Below, one piece after another: positions 8,025 through 15,676 of a DNA stretch of 43,576 nucleotides; positions within the stretch are counted from its first letter, which is position 1, and every line of letters starts with the position of its first letter. The position numbers and the translations under genes are program-made. The stretch comes from Actinophytocola xanthii. GTDB lineage: Bacteria; Actinomycetota; Actinomycetes; Mycobacteriales; Pseudonocardiaceae. The notes below the pieces were generated by a model. It saw nothing but the letters and a program-made list of their open reading frames with translations. It was not told the DNA's origin and did not search any database. The DNA lies in assembly GCF_001921205.1 (NCBI RefSeq), contig NZ_MSIE01000017.1, forward strand, positions 1-43,576, given 5' to 3'.

Positions 8025-9046
8025 CAGGCCGCCTCCCGTTCGTTCGTGAGCGTGGCCGAGGACTGGTTGGCGAGGTCCTCCCGCAGTGCGCGGGCGACCT
8101 TGACCGACAGGCCGGCCGAGCAACCGGTGGCACGACGCGCCCACGCCGGAGTGATCTCGACCCCGGGGGACCAGGACGCGCGAGCGTCGCGCACATAGTC
8201 GGCGAGCAGCTTGCGCCCCTGCCGCCGCCGCTTCTTCGCGGGCGGATCGCTGGGCCGCGGGGACTCGCCCGCCGAGGGCTTGAGGCCACGGCCGGTCAAG
8301 GCGTAGCGGCCGGGAGCGAACACCAGGCGAGCGTTTCCGTCCCGGTCGATCTCGGCGACCGCCGATCGCACCGCCGACCGCCGAACCCGCGCGATCTTGC
8401 GCGCCATGCGGCGGGCGAGCCGCGCCTCATCCCGCTCGGCACGTCCCCGCCGAGGCGCCGCCGTCACCAGCTGGTGAGCGATCACCCCGGCGATGCTGCC
8501 GACACCCATCACCACGCCGGCCACCCAGCTCTGCCGTAGGCCGTGCAAGGCGTTCAGACCGAAGGCGACCCCGGCGAACGCCCACACCCCCACCTGCAAC
8601 GCCCACACCGGGCGATCGGGAAACCGGCGCTGGGTGACCTGGACCGCGAGCGCGAACGCCCACATGCCCAGCTCGGTGATGCAGAACAGCGCGTACCCGG
8701 TGATGCCGCCGTAGATCTCCCGACCGAACTCGGCCATGGCGGGCACCGCCATCACGGCCGACACCAGCGCCAGGGGGTAGATGAGCAGATCAACCAGGTG
8801 GGCCGACGCCCAAGAGCGCAAGGCGAGCACTCGCACCGCTCGGCGCTGTCGTGCGGCCGCTCGGGCCTCCTGCCGATCCATGGCCGCACGGCGCCGGATC
8901 TGGTCCTGCTGAGCAGCAACGGTCTGGTGGGCCTCCACCCGAATGCGTGTGCGGAGCGCTTCCACCTCGGCCGCGGCCACCGCATCACGGCGGGCCTGCT
9001 CGGCCCGGGCGGCTTCGTCGAGCCGCCTCTCTTCGCGCCAGCTCAC
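8024..9046 (-). CDS. DUF2637-like membrane protein (Spd-type, AICE transfer/spread)
   Basis: About 340 aa from the GTG at 9046 (coupled GTGA overlap with the gene before it). There is a long charged helix rich in Ala/Arg/Glu (about 5-75, probably coiled coil), then four hydrophobic segments (about 80-180) containing YGGITGYALFCITELGMW, then a basic cytoplasmic tail ending in a compact domain with HTH-like character. Membrane proteins of this layout accompany TraB in actinomycete elements and help spread the element through the mycelium. The DUF2637 assignment is by resemblance of the membrane block. Confidence 0.75.
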   Translation of the reverse strand: MSWREERRLDEAARAEQARRDAVAAAEVEALRTRIRVEAHQTVAAQQDQIRRRAAMDRQEARAAARQRRAVRVLALRSWASAHLVDLLIYPLALVSAVMAVPAMAEFGREIYGGITGYALFCITELGMWAFALAVQVTQRRFPDRPVWALQVGVWAFAGVAFGLNALHGLRQSWVAGVVMGVGSIAGVIAHQLVTAAPRRGRAERDEARLARRMARKIARVRRSAVRSAVAEIDRDGNARLVFAPGRYALTGRGLKPSAGESPRPSDPPAKKRRRQGRKLLADYVRDARASWSPGVEITPAWARRATGCSAGLSVKVARALREDLANQSSATLTNEREAA

Positions 9047-9240
9047 AGGCCCACCGCCTTGCCGAGGCCGTGCAGTCGGGAGATCGCTCCGCTGGCCACA
9101 AGGCGGCGAGAGCTGTCTGGCGTGGATTCGTTGCCTACCATGGGTTCCTCTCCACTTCCTTGCAGGTGGTTGAGAGCCCCGGCCCGGCGTGCAGACTTGC
9201 CGGAATGAGCGTCGGGCCGGGTGGATAGCTGTGCGTTCAT
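9043..9240 (-). CDS. small hypothetical AICE protein
   Basis: 65 aa. No domain recognised. It is retained because its stop overlaps the start of the DUF2637-like gene (GTGA) and its ATG at 9240 overlaps the stop of the preceding gene (ATGA), placing it inside a tightly coupled operon. Polar, with a basic C-terminal half. Confidence 0.6.
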   Translation of the reverse strand: MNAQLSTRPDAHSGKSARRAGALNHLQGSGEEPMVGNESTPDSSRRLVASGAISRLHGLGKAVGL

Positions 9241-9461
9241 GCGGCCTCATCGCGTGGCCGGGGCGACGACGGCAACGGGACCTCCGTGACCGGAGCGGCC
9301 AGAGCGGCGGCCAACTCGATGTCGTCGACCGGAGGCAGTTCCACGCCGGTCTCGGTGATCATTCGGTCTATGGCGCGCTCGCTGAGCCCGTCCGGCGAGT
9401 ACGTGACGTCGGTCGGCTCGGTGGGCAGGGCGATCGAGCGCGGGAGCGATCCGTGTTTCAT
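9237..9461 (-). CDS. small acidic hypothetical protein, first gene of transfer operon
   Basis: 74 aa, acidic and proline-rich, no recognised family. It opens the minus-strand transfer operon, directly downstream of the operator-rich region shared with the divergent GntR gene, so KorSA-type repression of this promoter is likely. The stop overlaps the next start by 4 nt. Confidence 0.65.
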   Translation of the reverse strand: MKHGSLPRSIALPTEPTDVTYSPDGLSERAIDRMITETGVELPPVDDIELAAALAAPVTEVPLPSSPRPRDEAA

Positions 9462-9471
9462 CGTGATCCCT

Positions 9472-9546
9472 TGTCTTAAGACATTTGGTCTGTCGCAGAC
9501 GATAGGCAGTAGATGTCGCAGTAGTCAAGGCATGTCGCAAGACATG
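9472..9546. promoter_or_regulatory. operator cluster between GntR repressor and transfer operon
   Basis: Several related dyads share the half-site TGTC: TGTCTTAAGACA (9472-9483, perfect palindrome), GTCTG-tcg-CAGAC (9488-9500) and CATGTC-gcaa-GACATG (9531-9546), plus a single TGTCGCA half-site at about 9514. They lie in the 100-bp divergent promoter region. This is expected for autoregulation by the adjacent GntR protein and repression of transfer genes. Confidence 0.7.
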
Positions 9547-9561
9547 GAGTAGGGTGGGAAC

Positions 9562-9975
9562 GTGGCGGGCCAAGCCGATGAGGACGACAGCAAGCGCTTC
9601 GCTAGTCGTCGCGTGGCGAATGAACTCAGGGCAGCGATCGAGGCCGGCTCGTATCCGGTGGGCGCCGCGCTGCCGCCGTACCGCCAACTCGCGGCAGAGC
9701 ACGGGGTGGCGGTGAACACGGCCATGGCCGCGGTTCGACTGCTCGCCGACGAGGGCCTCGTGACCAGCAGGCCGAACGCCGGTAACTACGTGCGCGACCG
9801 GACGAACCAGGCCGATCCGGAACTGGAGCTGCGAGCGCTGCGGACCGAACTCGGCGAGCTGCGAGGCCAGGTGCGGCAAGCCGGCGGACAGCTCGACGCG
9901 ATCGATGCCCGCCTGTCAGAGCTGGCCGAGACGGTCGCTCGGTTGGAAGACCAGGCCAGAAGGAACGGACGGTAG
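9562..9975 (+). CDS. GntR-family repressor, KorSA-like
   Basis: 137 aa from the GTG at 9562. The N-terminal winged HTH (about 12-80) has the GntR pattern L-P-P-Y-R-Q-L-A-A-E-H-G-V followed by a recognition helix and G-x-V wing. Residues 88-135 form a heptad-rich coiled coil in place of an effector domain, as in KorSA-type regulators of pSAM2-like elements. It is divergent from the transfer operon across a cluster of dyads and probably silences transfer. Confidence 0.88.
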   Translation: MAGQADEDDSKRFASRRVANELRAAIEAGSYPVGAALPPYRQLAAEHGVAVNTAMAAVRLLADEGLVTSRPNAGNYVRDRTNQADPELELRALRTELGELRGQVRQAGGQLDAIDARLSELAETVARLEDQARRNGR

Positions 9976-9984
9976 CCGAGCCGG

Positions 9985-10182
9985 CTACCCCAGCACCTCC
10001 CGCAGGAACTCGCTGATCCCGTCGACCATCCCGCCGAGCATCCGAAAGACGCTGCTCACCCAGGTCGCCGCGTCGTTCGGATGCTTCACCACCAGCGCCA
10101 GGACGGCGAGCGCCACCAGCACGCCGACCACCTTGCGAAGCACGCCGCCGCCGGTATCCGGCGGGAACACGTTCTTCGGCAT
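9985..10182 (-). CDS. small single-pass membrane protein
   Basis: 65 aa. The start ATG at 10182 is chosen because AAGGAG lies 6 nt upstream; GTG (10197) and ATG (10188) are poorer alternatives. One transmembrane helix (VVGVLVALAVLALVV) lies at about 17-32, followed by an amphipathic tail (FRMLGGMVDGISEFL). No family recognised. It is convergent with the GntR gene, whose stop is 10 nt away. Confidence 0.65.
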   Translation of the reverse strand: MPKNVFPPDTGGGVLRKVVGVLVALAVLALVVKHPNDAATWVSSVFRMLGGMVDGISEFLREVLG

Positions 10183-10294
10183 TGCCATCTCCTTCACCTC
10201 GAAGCGGGAGCGACTCCGTTCGGCTCCTGGATCCGCTCATCTCGTTCATGGCTGCAAGGAAACCGGCGAAGGGCGGGGGTGCGGCAGCGAGCAC

Positions 10295-10326
10295 GAGGGG
10301 GTGCATTAGTGCATCGAGGGGGTGCA
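10295..10326 (+). promoter_or_regulatory. direct repeats upstream of the HTH/TPR regulator
   Basis: GAGGGGGTGCA occurs at 10295-10305 and 10316-10326, start-to-start 21 bp (two helical turns), with a further TGCA between and GGGGTGC just after. The position 40-70 nt before the regulator start suggests an autoregulatory operator. Confidence 0.5.
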
Positions 10327-10361
10327 CGGGGTGCTTTACTAGCAACGGAGGGTGATGTCTG

Positions 10362-11858
10362 TTGACCACAGCGCGAGAGCCGAACCGCCTGCTAGCTGCG
10401 GTAATGGAAGAGGCCAGCATCAGCAACAAGGGCCTCGCCGCACGGGTGCGTGCCGAGGCCGAGAAGTCCGGTCTCGTGCTCTCGACCGATCACGTCGCGG
10501 TGCGCCGCTGGCTCAACGGCGTTCAACCGCACGCGGACACGATCCCCTGCATAGCCGCAGCGCTCAGCGCGAAACTCGGGCGGGCTGTCACCCCGGCTGA
10601 CATCGGCTTCGAGTCCAGGGGGCCGGTCGCCGAGGGTGTCGGCGATGTCGACGACAGCACGGAGTACCCGGCTGAACCCGAGCAGGCCGTGGACACGCTG
10701 GACAGCCTCACGACTGCCGACCTTGCCGACAGCTCCGCGCTCGCATCTGCCGACTGGGTTTCCGAAGCGGCTCCGCGCGTGATCACCGGCTACTTGTTCG
10801 GCGAGCCTCACCGGATCGAGTACGCCGCGACCCTGGACGAGGCCGGCCGGGACATCGCAGCCCGCATCCGAGCCACCGTCCGGTACTTCATGGATCTGGA
10901 CTTCAAGTTCGGAGGCGGGCACACGCGCCGCATGCTGCTGTTCTACTGGCAAACCGAGATCGTCCCAGCCCTACGGCAGCACCACCCCGAGGCTGTGCGG
11001 AGAGAGGTGTTCAGCGCCGCTGCCGATGCCGCCGAGGTGCTCGGCTGGAGCGCCTACGACGACGGCCGGCACGGTGCCGCTCAGCGCTACTTCATCCAGG
11101 GATTGCGCCTCGCCCGCGAGGCCGACGACCACCTCATGGGCGGCCAGATCCTCTCCAACCTCAGCCACCAGGCGAACTACCTCGGCAACTTCAGCGACGC
11201 GATCCAGTTCGCCCGGGCAGCGCAGGCCGCGACGAACGGCAATGCCTCGGCGACCGTCTCCGCGATGTTCCTCGCCATGGAGGCACGCGCCCTGGCCAGC
11301 ATCGGCGACGCACGTCGCTGCGCGGAGATCCTCCACCGTGCCGAGCAGATGTTCGAGCGGAGCGACCCCGACAAGGATCCGGACTGGATCAGCTACTTCG
11401 ACGCCCTGGAGCTGGCCGGCGAGGCCGCGCACTGCTTCCGGGACCTCGGCCAGTCGGCGCAGACACAGCAGTTCACGGTGCAGGCCGTCGATCCCGTCCT
11501 CACGCCGCCACGGACACGAGCGTTCATCGACATGGTGAGCGCGGCGGCGACGTTGACGGACGGCCACCTGGAGGAGGCAGTCTCCATCGCGACGAACGCA
11601 GTTGGCCTGGCGAGCGGGTTGCAGTCCCGCAGGTACATCCGGTACCTGACCGACTTCCACCGGAGCCTCGTTGAGAAGGCACCCGGACACAGCTCCGTGC
11701 GTGAGTTCGCTGCGCTGCTCGAACAGGCTCACCCACTGGCGATCACACCGGGTGGAGCTAGAACGGCCGCCAACCGGGCGACGGCTCGCCTCGAAGCGTC
11801 CGCATCCGGACCCCGTACTCCTCGGCAATCTCCTCAGACTCGGACACGTTCTGCATGA
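10362..11858 (+). CDS. HTH/TPR-type transcriptional regulator
   Basis: 498 aa from a TTG at 10362, with GGAGGG about 8 nt upstream. The N-terminal 80 residues resemble actinomycete XRE-like regulators (ISNKGLAARVRAEAEKSG ... VRRWLNG). After an acidic linker, residues 135-460 form helical repeats of TPR type (HGAAQRYFIQGLRLAREA, NYLGNFSDAIQFARAAQAA). Such proteins are common in Streptomyces-like mobile elements and beside phosphotransferase genes. The last 100 nt overlap the 3' end of the convergent phosphotransferase gene, and the C-terminal 35 residues are Thr/Arg/Ser-rich, so the natural C-terminus may have been altered by recombination. Confidence 0.8.
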   Translation: MTTAREPNRLLAAVMEEASISNKGLAARVRAEAEKSGLVLSTDHVAVRRWLNGVQPHADTIPCIAAALSAKLGRAVTPADIGFESRGPVAEGVGDVDDSTEYPAEPEQAVDTLDSLTTADLADSSALASADWVSEAAPRVITGYLFGEPHRIEYAATLDEAGRDIAARIRATVRYFMDLDFKFGGGHTRRMLLFYWQTEIVPALRQHHPEAVRREVFSAAADAAEVLGWSAYDDGRHGAAQRYFIQGLRLAREADDHLMGGQILSNLSHQANYLGNFSDAIQFARAAQAATNGNASATVSAMFLAMEARALASIGDARRCAEILHRAEQMFERSDPDKDPDWISYFDALELAGEAAHCFRDLGQSAQTQQFTVQAVDPVLTPPRTRAFIDMVSAAATLTDGHLEEAVSIATNAVGLASGLQSRRYIRYLTDFHRSLVEKAPGHSSVREFAALLEQAHPLAITPGGARTAANRATARLEASASGPRTPRQSPQTRTRSA

Positions 11859-12669
11859 GCCAGGTCGTCATCTTGAGTTCGTGTACGGCCCGGAGCGTGG
11901 CGAAGCCGTCCGTCCACGTGGTGATGTCGTAGCCGTAGGACTCGCAGAACTGGTCGTACTCGTCCCGGCTCCACCACTTGGCCGTCAGGTACTCCGTAGC
12001 CGTCATGGCCAAGTCCCATTCCGGTTGCCCCCAGGAGAACCGCTCGAAGTCGATGAGGATGGGCTGCCCGTCACGGAACATCAAGTTCTCGTTGTGCGCG
12101 TCACCGTGTGTCGGAGCCGGCGCCAGCGGGAACCGCAGCGCGGCAACGTCCTCGTCGAGCTCGTGGAACCGTCGCAACAGGAACGACCGATCCGAGTCCG
12201 GTACAGCCGCGGACTCAATCCGCGGCTGTACCCGGCTCAGGATGTCCTCAACGGGGAGAGCGAACTCGTCGGGTCGCGGTAACTCGTGAAGCCGGCGGAG
12301 AACCGAGCCCAACGTCCCGATGTCCCGCCTGTCGCCTGTCCGCCCTTCGATGAACCGCCAGAAGGTGACCGGGTGGTTGTCGACCCGAATCGGCTGAGGG
12401 ACGTCGTGCGTCTCGGCGGCAAGGAACCCGAGGCCGTTGAGCCACCGCGAGACGCTGACCTCCTTCTCGGCATCGGCCCAGAAGTCCATGTTGCGCGCGA
12501 TCCTCACCACCAGCTGCTCGGCCGGCAGGTGGAACAGCGCGTTCTCGCCGAGCCGCATCAGGCGCGCATCCGCCTCGCTCAGTCCGCCCATGGTGGCCGC
12601 GGCGCGCAGGACCGACCAGGCCGAAGACTGGCTGAACGGCGCTAGGTTGACGCGCTCGGACTCGCTCAC
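11758..12669 (-). CDS. aminoglycoside phosphotransferase-family protein
   Basis: 303 aa from a GTG at 12669. The kinase-like APH fold is shown by the nucleotide-binding N-lobe (LVVRIAR), the catalytic loop H-G-D-A-H-N-E-N-L-M and the metal-binding L-I-D-F-E. The substrate is unknown; this family covers antibiotic kinases and many small-molecule kinases. It converges on, and overlaps by about 100 nt, the HTH/TPR regulator; this pairing is frequent in actinomycetes. A true resistance role cannot be claimed. Confidence 0.82.
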   Translation of the reverse strand: MSESERVNLAPFSQSSAWSVLRAAATMGGLSEADARLMRLGENALFHLPAEQLVVRIARNMDFWADAEKEVSVSRWLNGLGFLAAETHDVPQPIRVDNHPVTFWRFIEGRTGDRRDIGTLGSVLRRLHELPRPDEFALPVEDILSRVQPRIESAAVPDSDRSFLLRRFHELDEDVAALRFPLAPAPTHGDAHNENLMFRDGQPILIDFERFSWGQPEWDLAMTATEYLTAKWWSRDEYDQFCESYGYDITTWTDGFATLRAVHELKMTTWLMQNVSESEEIAEEYGVRMRTLRGEPSPGWRPF

Positions 12670-12706
12670 GGGTTCAGCCTATGAGCAGCGCCGTTCGAGA
12701 GGTGGA

Positions 12707-12901
12707 TCAGCTGTCGACGCCCCGGAGCCGGTCTGCCTTGACCGCCTCGACCAGCGCGCGAACATCGGCGGCCAGCCTCGGGCCGGCGGCGTTCTTGCTG
12801 TCCCGGACCGCGCCGAAGCTGGCCAGCTCGACGCAGGTGTCCTGACCAGACGAACGGCTCGACTTCCGCCACCTGCCGTCGCCGCTCGCTACTCCCGTCA
12901 C
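12707..12901 (-). CDS. DUF397 domain protein
   Basis: 64 aa from a GTG at 12901, overlapping the stop of the upstream XRE gene. It shows the DUF397 signature W-R-K-S-S-R-S (11-17), then C-V-E-L-A and V-R-D-S-K. DUF397 proteins are paired with WhiJ-like XRE regulators in actinomycetes and are thought to modulate them, in a toxin-antitoxin-like or developmental manner. Confidence 0.9.
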   Translation of the reverse strand: MTGVASGDGRWRKSSRSSGQDTCVELASFGAVRDSKNAAGPRLAADVRALVEAVKADRLRGVDS

Positions 12902-13737
12902 TTCTGCTCCATTCCGTCGACAAGTTCCCTGATGAAGTCGATCGAGTCGTCCGGCGAGATCGCCGCGTCGGTGATCTGCTCGACCGCGTCCCTGAACCCC
13001 GCGATGTCGGCCTCTTCCCACAGCGAGACGCTCGCGCGGTGGTGCTCCAGGTGCACGATCGACGGCGCGGTGTCGAAGTCCAGAAGGATGAACGGACCGG
13101 CGAGCATCGGCGTGTAGCCACCGTTCGTGCTGGGCACGAGCTGAATGGTCACGTTGGGCAACTCAGCCATCCGCAGCAGGTGTCTCAGCTGGTCGGCCAT
13201 CACCTCAGGCGACGCGAACCCGCGCACGAGCACCTCATCGTCGATCAACGCGTGGAACTCGACGGGGGCCCGGGACCGCCGCAGTACCTCGCCGCGGCCC
13301 ATACGAAGGGCGATCCGGGTCTCGGCGTCGGGCAGGTCGCCGAGGATCGCGCGCGCGTAGTCGGCCGTCTGGAGCAGTCCGGGGACCAGGAGCGGCGAGA
13401 CATCGGTGATCCGACGCGCGCCCTGCTCCCACTCGATGAGCTTCGACAGCTGGGCGCCGATGGTCGTCGTGCCCGCGACCAGCATGCCCGGTCCCTCGGC
13501 CTCCCGACGCATGGCAAGCACGCGTTCACGCTGATCGCCCGCGACGTTCAACGCGTCCAGCACCTTCGTCAGGTCGTCCAGCGACGGAAGCCGATGGCCG
13601 TTCTCCCACAGGCTGATCTTCGCGTTCGACATACGGACCTGGTCACCCAGCGCGCGCAGAGTCAGGCCAGCGGACGTGCGAAGCGCCTGGATCTCAGCGC
13701 CCAGCTCGTGCGCACTGGCAGGTCTGCTTACAGACAT
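12898..13737 (-). CDS. WhiJ-like XRE regulator with DUF5753 domain
   Basis: 279 aa from the ATG at 13737. An HTH_31/XRE domain lies at about 8-68 (SNAKISLWENGHRLPSLDDL). The DUF5753 domain follows (LIEWEQGARRITDVSPLLVP, GLLQTADYARAI, VQLVPSTNGGY-like stretch). Paired with DUF397 downstream and divergent from a run of small genes across a repeat operator, it most likely represses that run. The partner or signal is unknown. Confidence 0.9.
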   Translation of the reverse strand: MSVSRPASAHELGAEIQALRTSAGLTLRALGDQVRMSNAKISLWENGHRLPSLDDLTKVLDALNVAGDQRERVLAMRREAEGPGMLVAGTTTIGAQLSKLIEWEQGARRITDVSPLLVPGLLQTADYARAILGDLPDAETRIALRMGRGEVLRRSRAPVEFHALIDDEVLVRGFASPEVMADQLRHLLRMAELPNVTIQLVPSTNGGYTPMLAGPFILLDFDTAPSIVHLEHHRASVSLWEEADIAGFRDAVEQITDAAISPDDSIDFIRELVDGMEQK

Positions 13738-13791
13738 GTAGCGAGCCTACGACGAGAACCAAGGGCTACCGCCATCCCCCAAAAGGAGGGG

Positions 13792-13842
13792 TTGCTTACC
13801 TTGCTTACGTCGTCCATCCTCAAGCGTAAGCAACGTAAGCAA
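13792..13842. promoter_or_regulatory. four-site operator (TTGCTTAC / GTAAGCAA)
   Basis: TTGCTTAC occurs at 13792-13799 and 13801-13808, and its exact reverse complement GTAAGCAA at 13826-13833 and 13835-13842. Each pair is spaced 9 bp start-to-start, so the whole is a symmetrical 51-bp array. It sits between the divergent XRE gene and the 13853 gene and abuts the latter's AAGGAGG site. Binding by the XRE protein is inferred from position. Confidence 0.75.
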
Positions 13843-13852
13843 GGAGGCGTTC

Positions 13853-14038
13853 GTGTCGCAGTGGACAGTAGCTAGTCACGACCACGTGATGGTCATTGAG
13901 TCCTCACCCGGGCAGGTGTCCGTGGACATCCCCACAGGCCCCCCGTTCGTCGCCGAGGCTGAAGTCATTCGAGACATGCGCACCAAGCTCGGACTCGCCA
14001 TCGGCGACGCACAGGCCGGCTGGGGGGCAGTCCAGTGA
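13853..14038 (+). CDS. small hypothetical protein, first gene of WhiJ-linked operon
   Basis: 61 aa from a GTG with AAGGAGG 5 nt upstream. No domain recognised. It is the first of at least three overlapping small genes reading away from the XRE/DUF397 pair, and is controlled by the adjacent operator. Confidence 0.7.
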   Translation: MSQWTVASHDHVMVIESSPGQVSVDIPTGPPFVAEAEVIRDMRTKLGLAIGDAQAGWGAVQ

Positions 14039-14364
14039 CCGTCCAAAGCGCGGGCGCAGTACCACCACTGCGGTACTCGTGGATCACGGCCCAGGAGGGT
14101 GGAACCGAACACGCCGTGACGGACGACGCCCAGGTGGCCGGCATGGCGGCAGGCGATGGAATTTTTGCCACGCTATGCGGAATCGAATTCCTAGCCGCCG
14201 CAATGAACGCCGCGCCGCGTGGTAGGTGCTCCCAGTGCCAGGCCTTCTTGCGTGCCCGCGTCGAGCTACGCGGCTGCGAGAAACGAATCACGCGGCGCCA
14301 GTCGACTTGGTTCTCCCGTCGCCGTCGACACAACCCGCCGCCTGCGGATGGAGCCAGCTCGTGA
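14035..14364 (+). CDS. small hypothetical protein with Cys pair
   Basis: 109 aa, GTG start overlapping the previous stop by 4 nt. The middle (TLCGIEFLAAAMNAAPRGRC-SQC) has Cys residues that could form part of a metal site, followed by a very basic C-terminus. Proteins of this look are common in actinomycete WhiJ-type clusters. Function unknown. Confidence 0.65.
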   Translation: MTVQSAGAVPPLRYSWITAQEGGTEHAVTDDAQVAGMAAGDGIFATLCGIEFLAAAMNAAPRGRCSQCQAFLRARVELRGCEKRITRRQSTWFSRRRRHNPPPADGASS

Positions 14365-14627
14365 GCACCAATCATGACCAGGAGCAACTCGTCAACGCAC
14401 TCGAGACTCTCCAAGCGCTTGACCACCACTGGTGTGTAGTAGCCGCCTCAGCATGCCTGATCGTCACGCGCTGCTTGCAGGACGGCTCAATCGACACGCT
14501 AATCGTTCTGAGTCCGAAAGAAGCCTGTTTCATTCGGGAGAACTGGAACGCGGGCCACGTGTGGTCAACTACCGGATCTCTACCTAAAGTCATCGCCGCT
14601 GTACGAGAACTGCCGGCGCTTTCTTGA
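14361..14627 (+). CDS. small hypothetical protein
   Basis: 88 aa from a GTG at 14361, overlapping the previous stop (GTGA). The open frame extends further upstream, but that part overlaps the 109-aa gene. The fold looks alpha/beta with a central LIVLSPKEA strand-turn; no family recognised. Confidence 0.6.
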   Translation: MSTNHDQEQLVNALETLQALDHHWCVVAASACLIVTRCLQDGSIDTLIVLSPKEACFIRENWNAGHVWSTTGSLPKVIAAVRELPALS

Positions 14628-14663
14628 AGTGATCCGACCTCGTCGTGTCAGCAAAAGGAAAAA

Positions 14664-15293
14664 ATGTCAAACACCGAACGGACAACGTCCCATATGATCG
14701 TTCCGTACGTCACTCAGTGGACTGCTGAGCAGGACGGGGGATACGAATTGGTGGAACGCGAAAGCATTGGTCTCGCCTACGCCGATGAAAACATCATGGA
14801 TCGAGACGAGCATGGCGTCCTTTGGCGCCGCACGCCCTCCCGGCCCGGTCATGGCCGGCCCATCTTCGGCATGGTCCACTCGCTCCGACAGCGCCGTGCC
14901 ATGCGACGACTGCTGTGCCAGGTCTGCGGGGAACCTGCGAGCTGGACAGAGGATGGCGTCTTGTGGCTACTCCGCGACTTCCGCGACGACTGGCCGAACT
15001 GGCCGGAAAATTTGGCGGCCACAGAGCCGCCGGTCTGTACGCCGTGCGCTCACAAAGCTGTCCGATTGTGTCCGGCTCTCCGCAAGGGGGCTGCTGTAAT
15101 TCGAGTAGGTCGATGCCCCATTGTGGGCGTCTATGGCGCGCTTTACCGTGTTGAAGGACGCCGCATAATCACTCACGGCGATGAGTCGATAGCTTACGAT
15201 GACCCCTCTATCCGTTGGATGCGCGCCACCAAGCTGGTCCGCGAACTGCATGACTGCACCCTGGTTACCCTTGACGGCCTGCCTCAGACCTGA
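14664..15293 (+). CDS. hypothetical protein with zinc-finger-like cysteines
   Basis: 209 aa, ATG preceded by AAAGGA. Cys pairs C-Q-V-C (about 85-88) and C-T-P-C-A-H (about 127-132) plus a further R-L-C-P could bind zinc. Similar proteins are scattered in actinomycete mobile regions. It probably continues the small-gene operon after a 36-nt gap. No function assigned. Confidence 0.65.
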   Translation: MSNTERTTSHMIVPYVTQWTAEQDGGYELVERESIGLAYADENIMDRDEHGVLWRRTPSRPGHGRPIFGMVHSLRQRRAMRRLLCQVCGEPASWTEDGVLWLLRDFRDDWPNWPENLAATEPPVCTPCAHKAVRLCPALRKGAAVIRVGRCPIVGVYGALYRVEGRRIITHGDESIAYDDPSIRWMRATKLVRELHDCTLVTLDGLPQT

Positions 15294-15407
15294 CCGATGT
15301 GATCGCGCGTGGATCACGGCAGATTGGTTGATCCAGAGCACTTTCTGCTCATTGCAGATTGTCGGTGCAACTACGGCATTGGCCTCAGAAGAGGGTAACG
15401 TTCTGCA

Positions 15408-15632
15408 ATGGATTGGGGTCCGATGAACAAGCGAGAGATATTCGAGCAACTCTCTCCCATAATCCACCGTTTGGATGCTATCAGTCTTCTTTTCGATGAG
15501 ACTGCACAAAGCAAACACCGGCTTGCGTCCGGCGTTGACCTATCTCCTCATCAGCTAGGCAGAATAGGACACGAACTGGTATTCTTGGCAGGCCAACTCA
15601 CAACACTCGGCGTTGAAATGACGCGGGGTTAA
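15408..15632 (+). CDS. small hypothetical protein
   Basis: 74 aa from the ATG at 15408; an ATG at 15423 (MNKREIF) is equally possible. Helical throughout, with no recognised domain. Lower GC than neighbours. Convergent with the nuclease gene that ends at 15677; no clear terminator between. Confidence 0.5.
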   Translation: MDWGPMNKREIFEQLSPIIHRLDAISLLFDETAQSKHRLASGVDLSPHQLGRIGHELVFLAGQLTTLGVEMTRG

Positions 15633-15676
15633 TGACGGCCGAGTAGGTATCATTCACCACGAGCATAATCCGGCAA

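Noticed and set aside
11758-12669. Naming the phosphotransferase an antibiotic-resistance gene
   Set aside because: Only general APH-fold motifs are visible; the family covers many substrates and no resistance-specific feature is seen.
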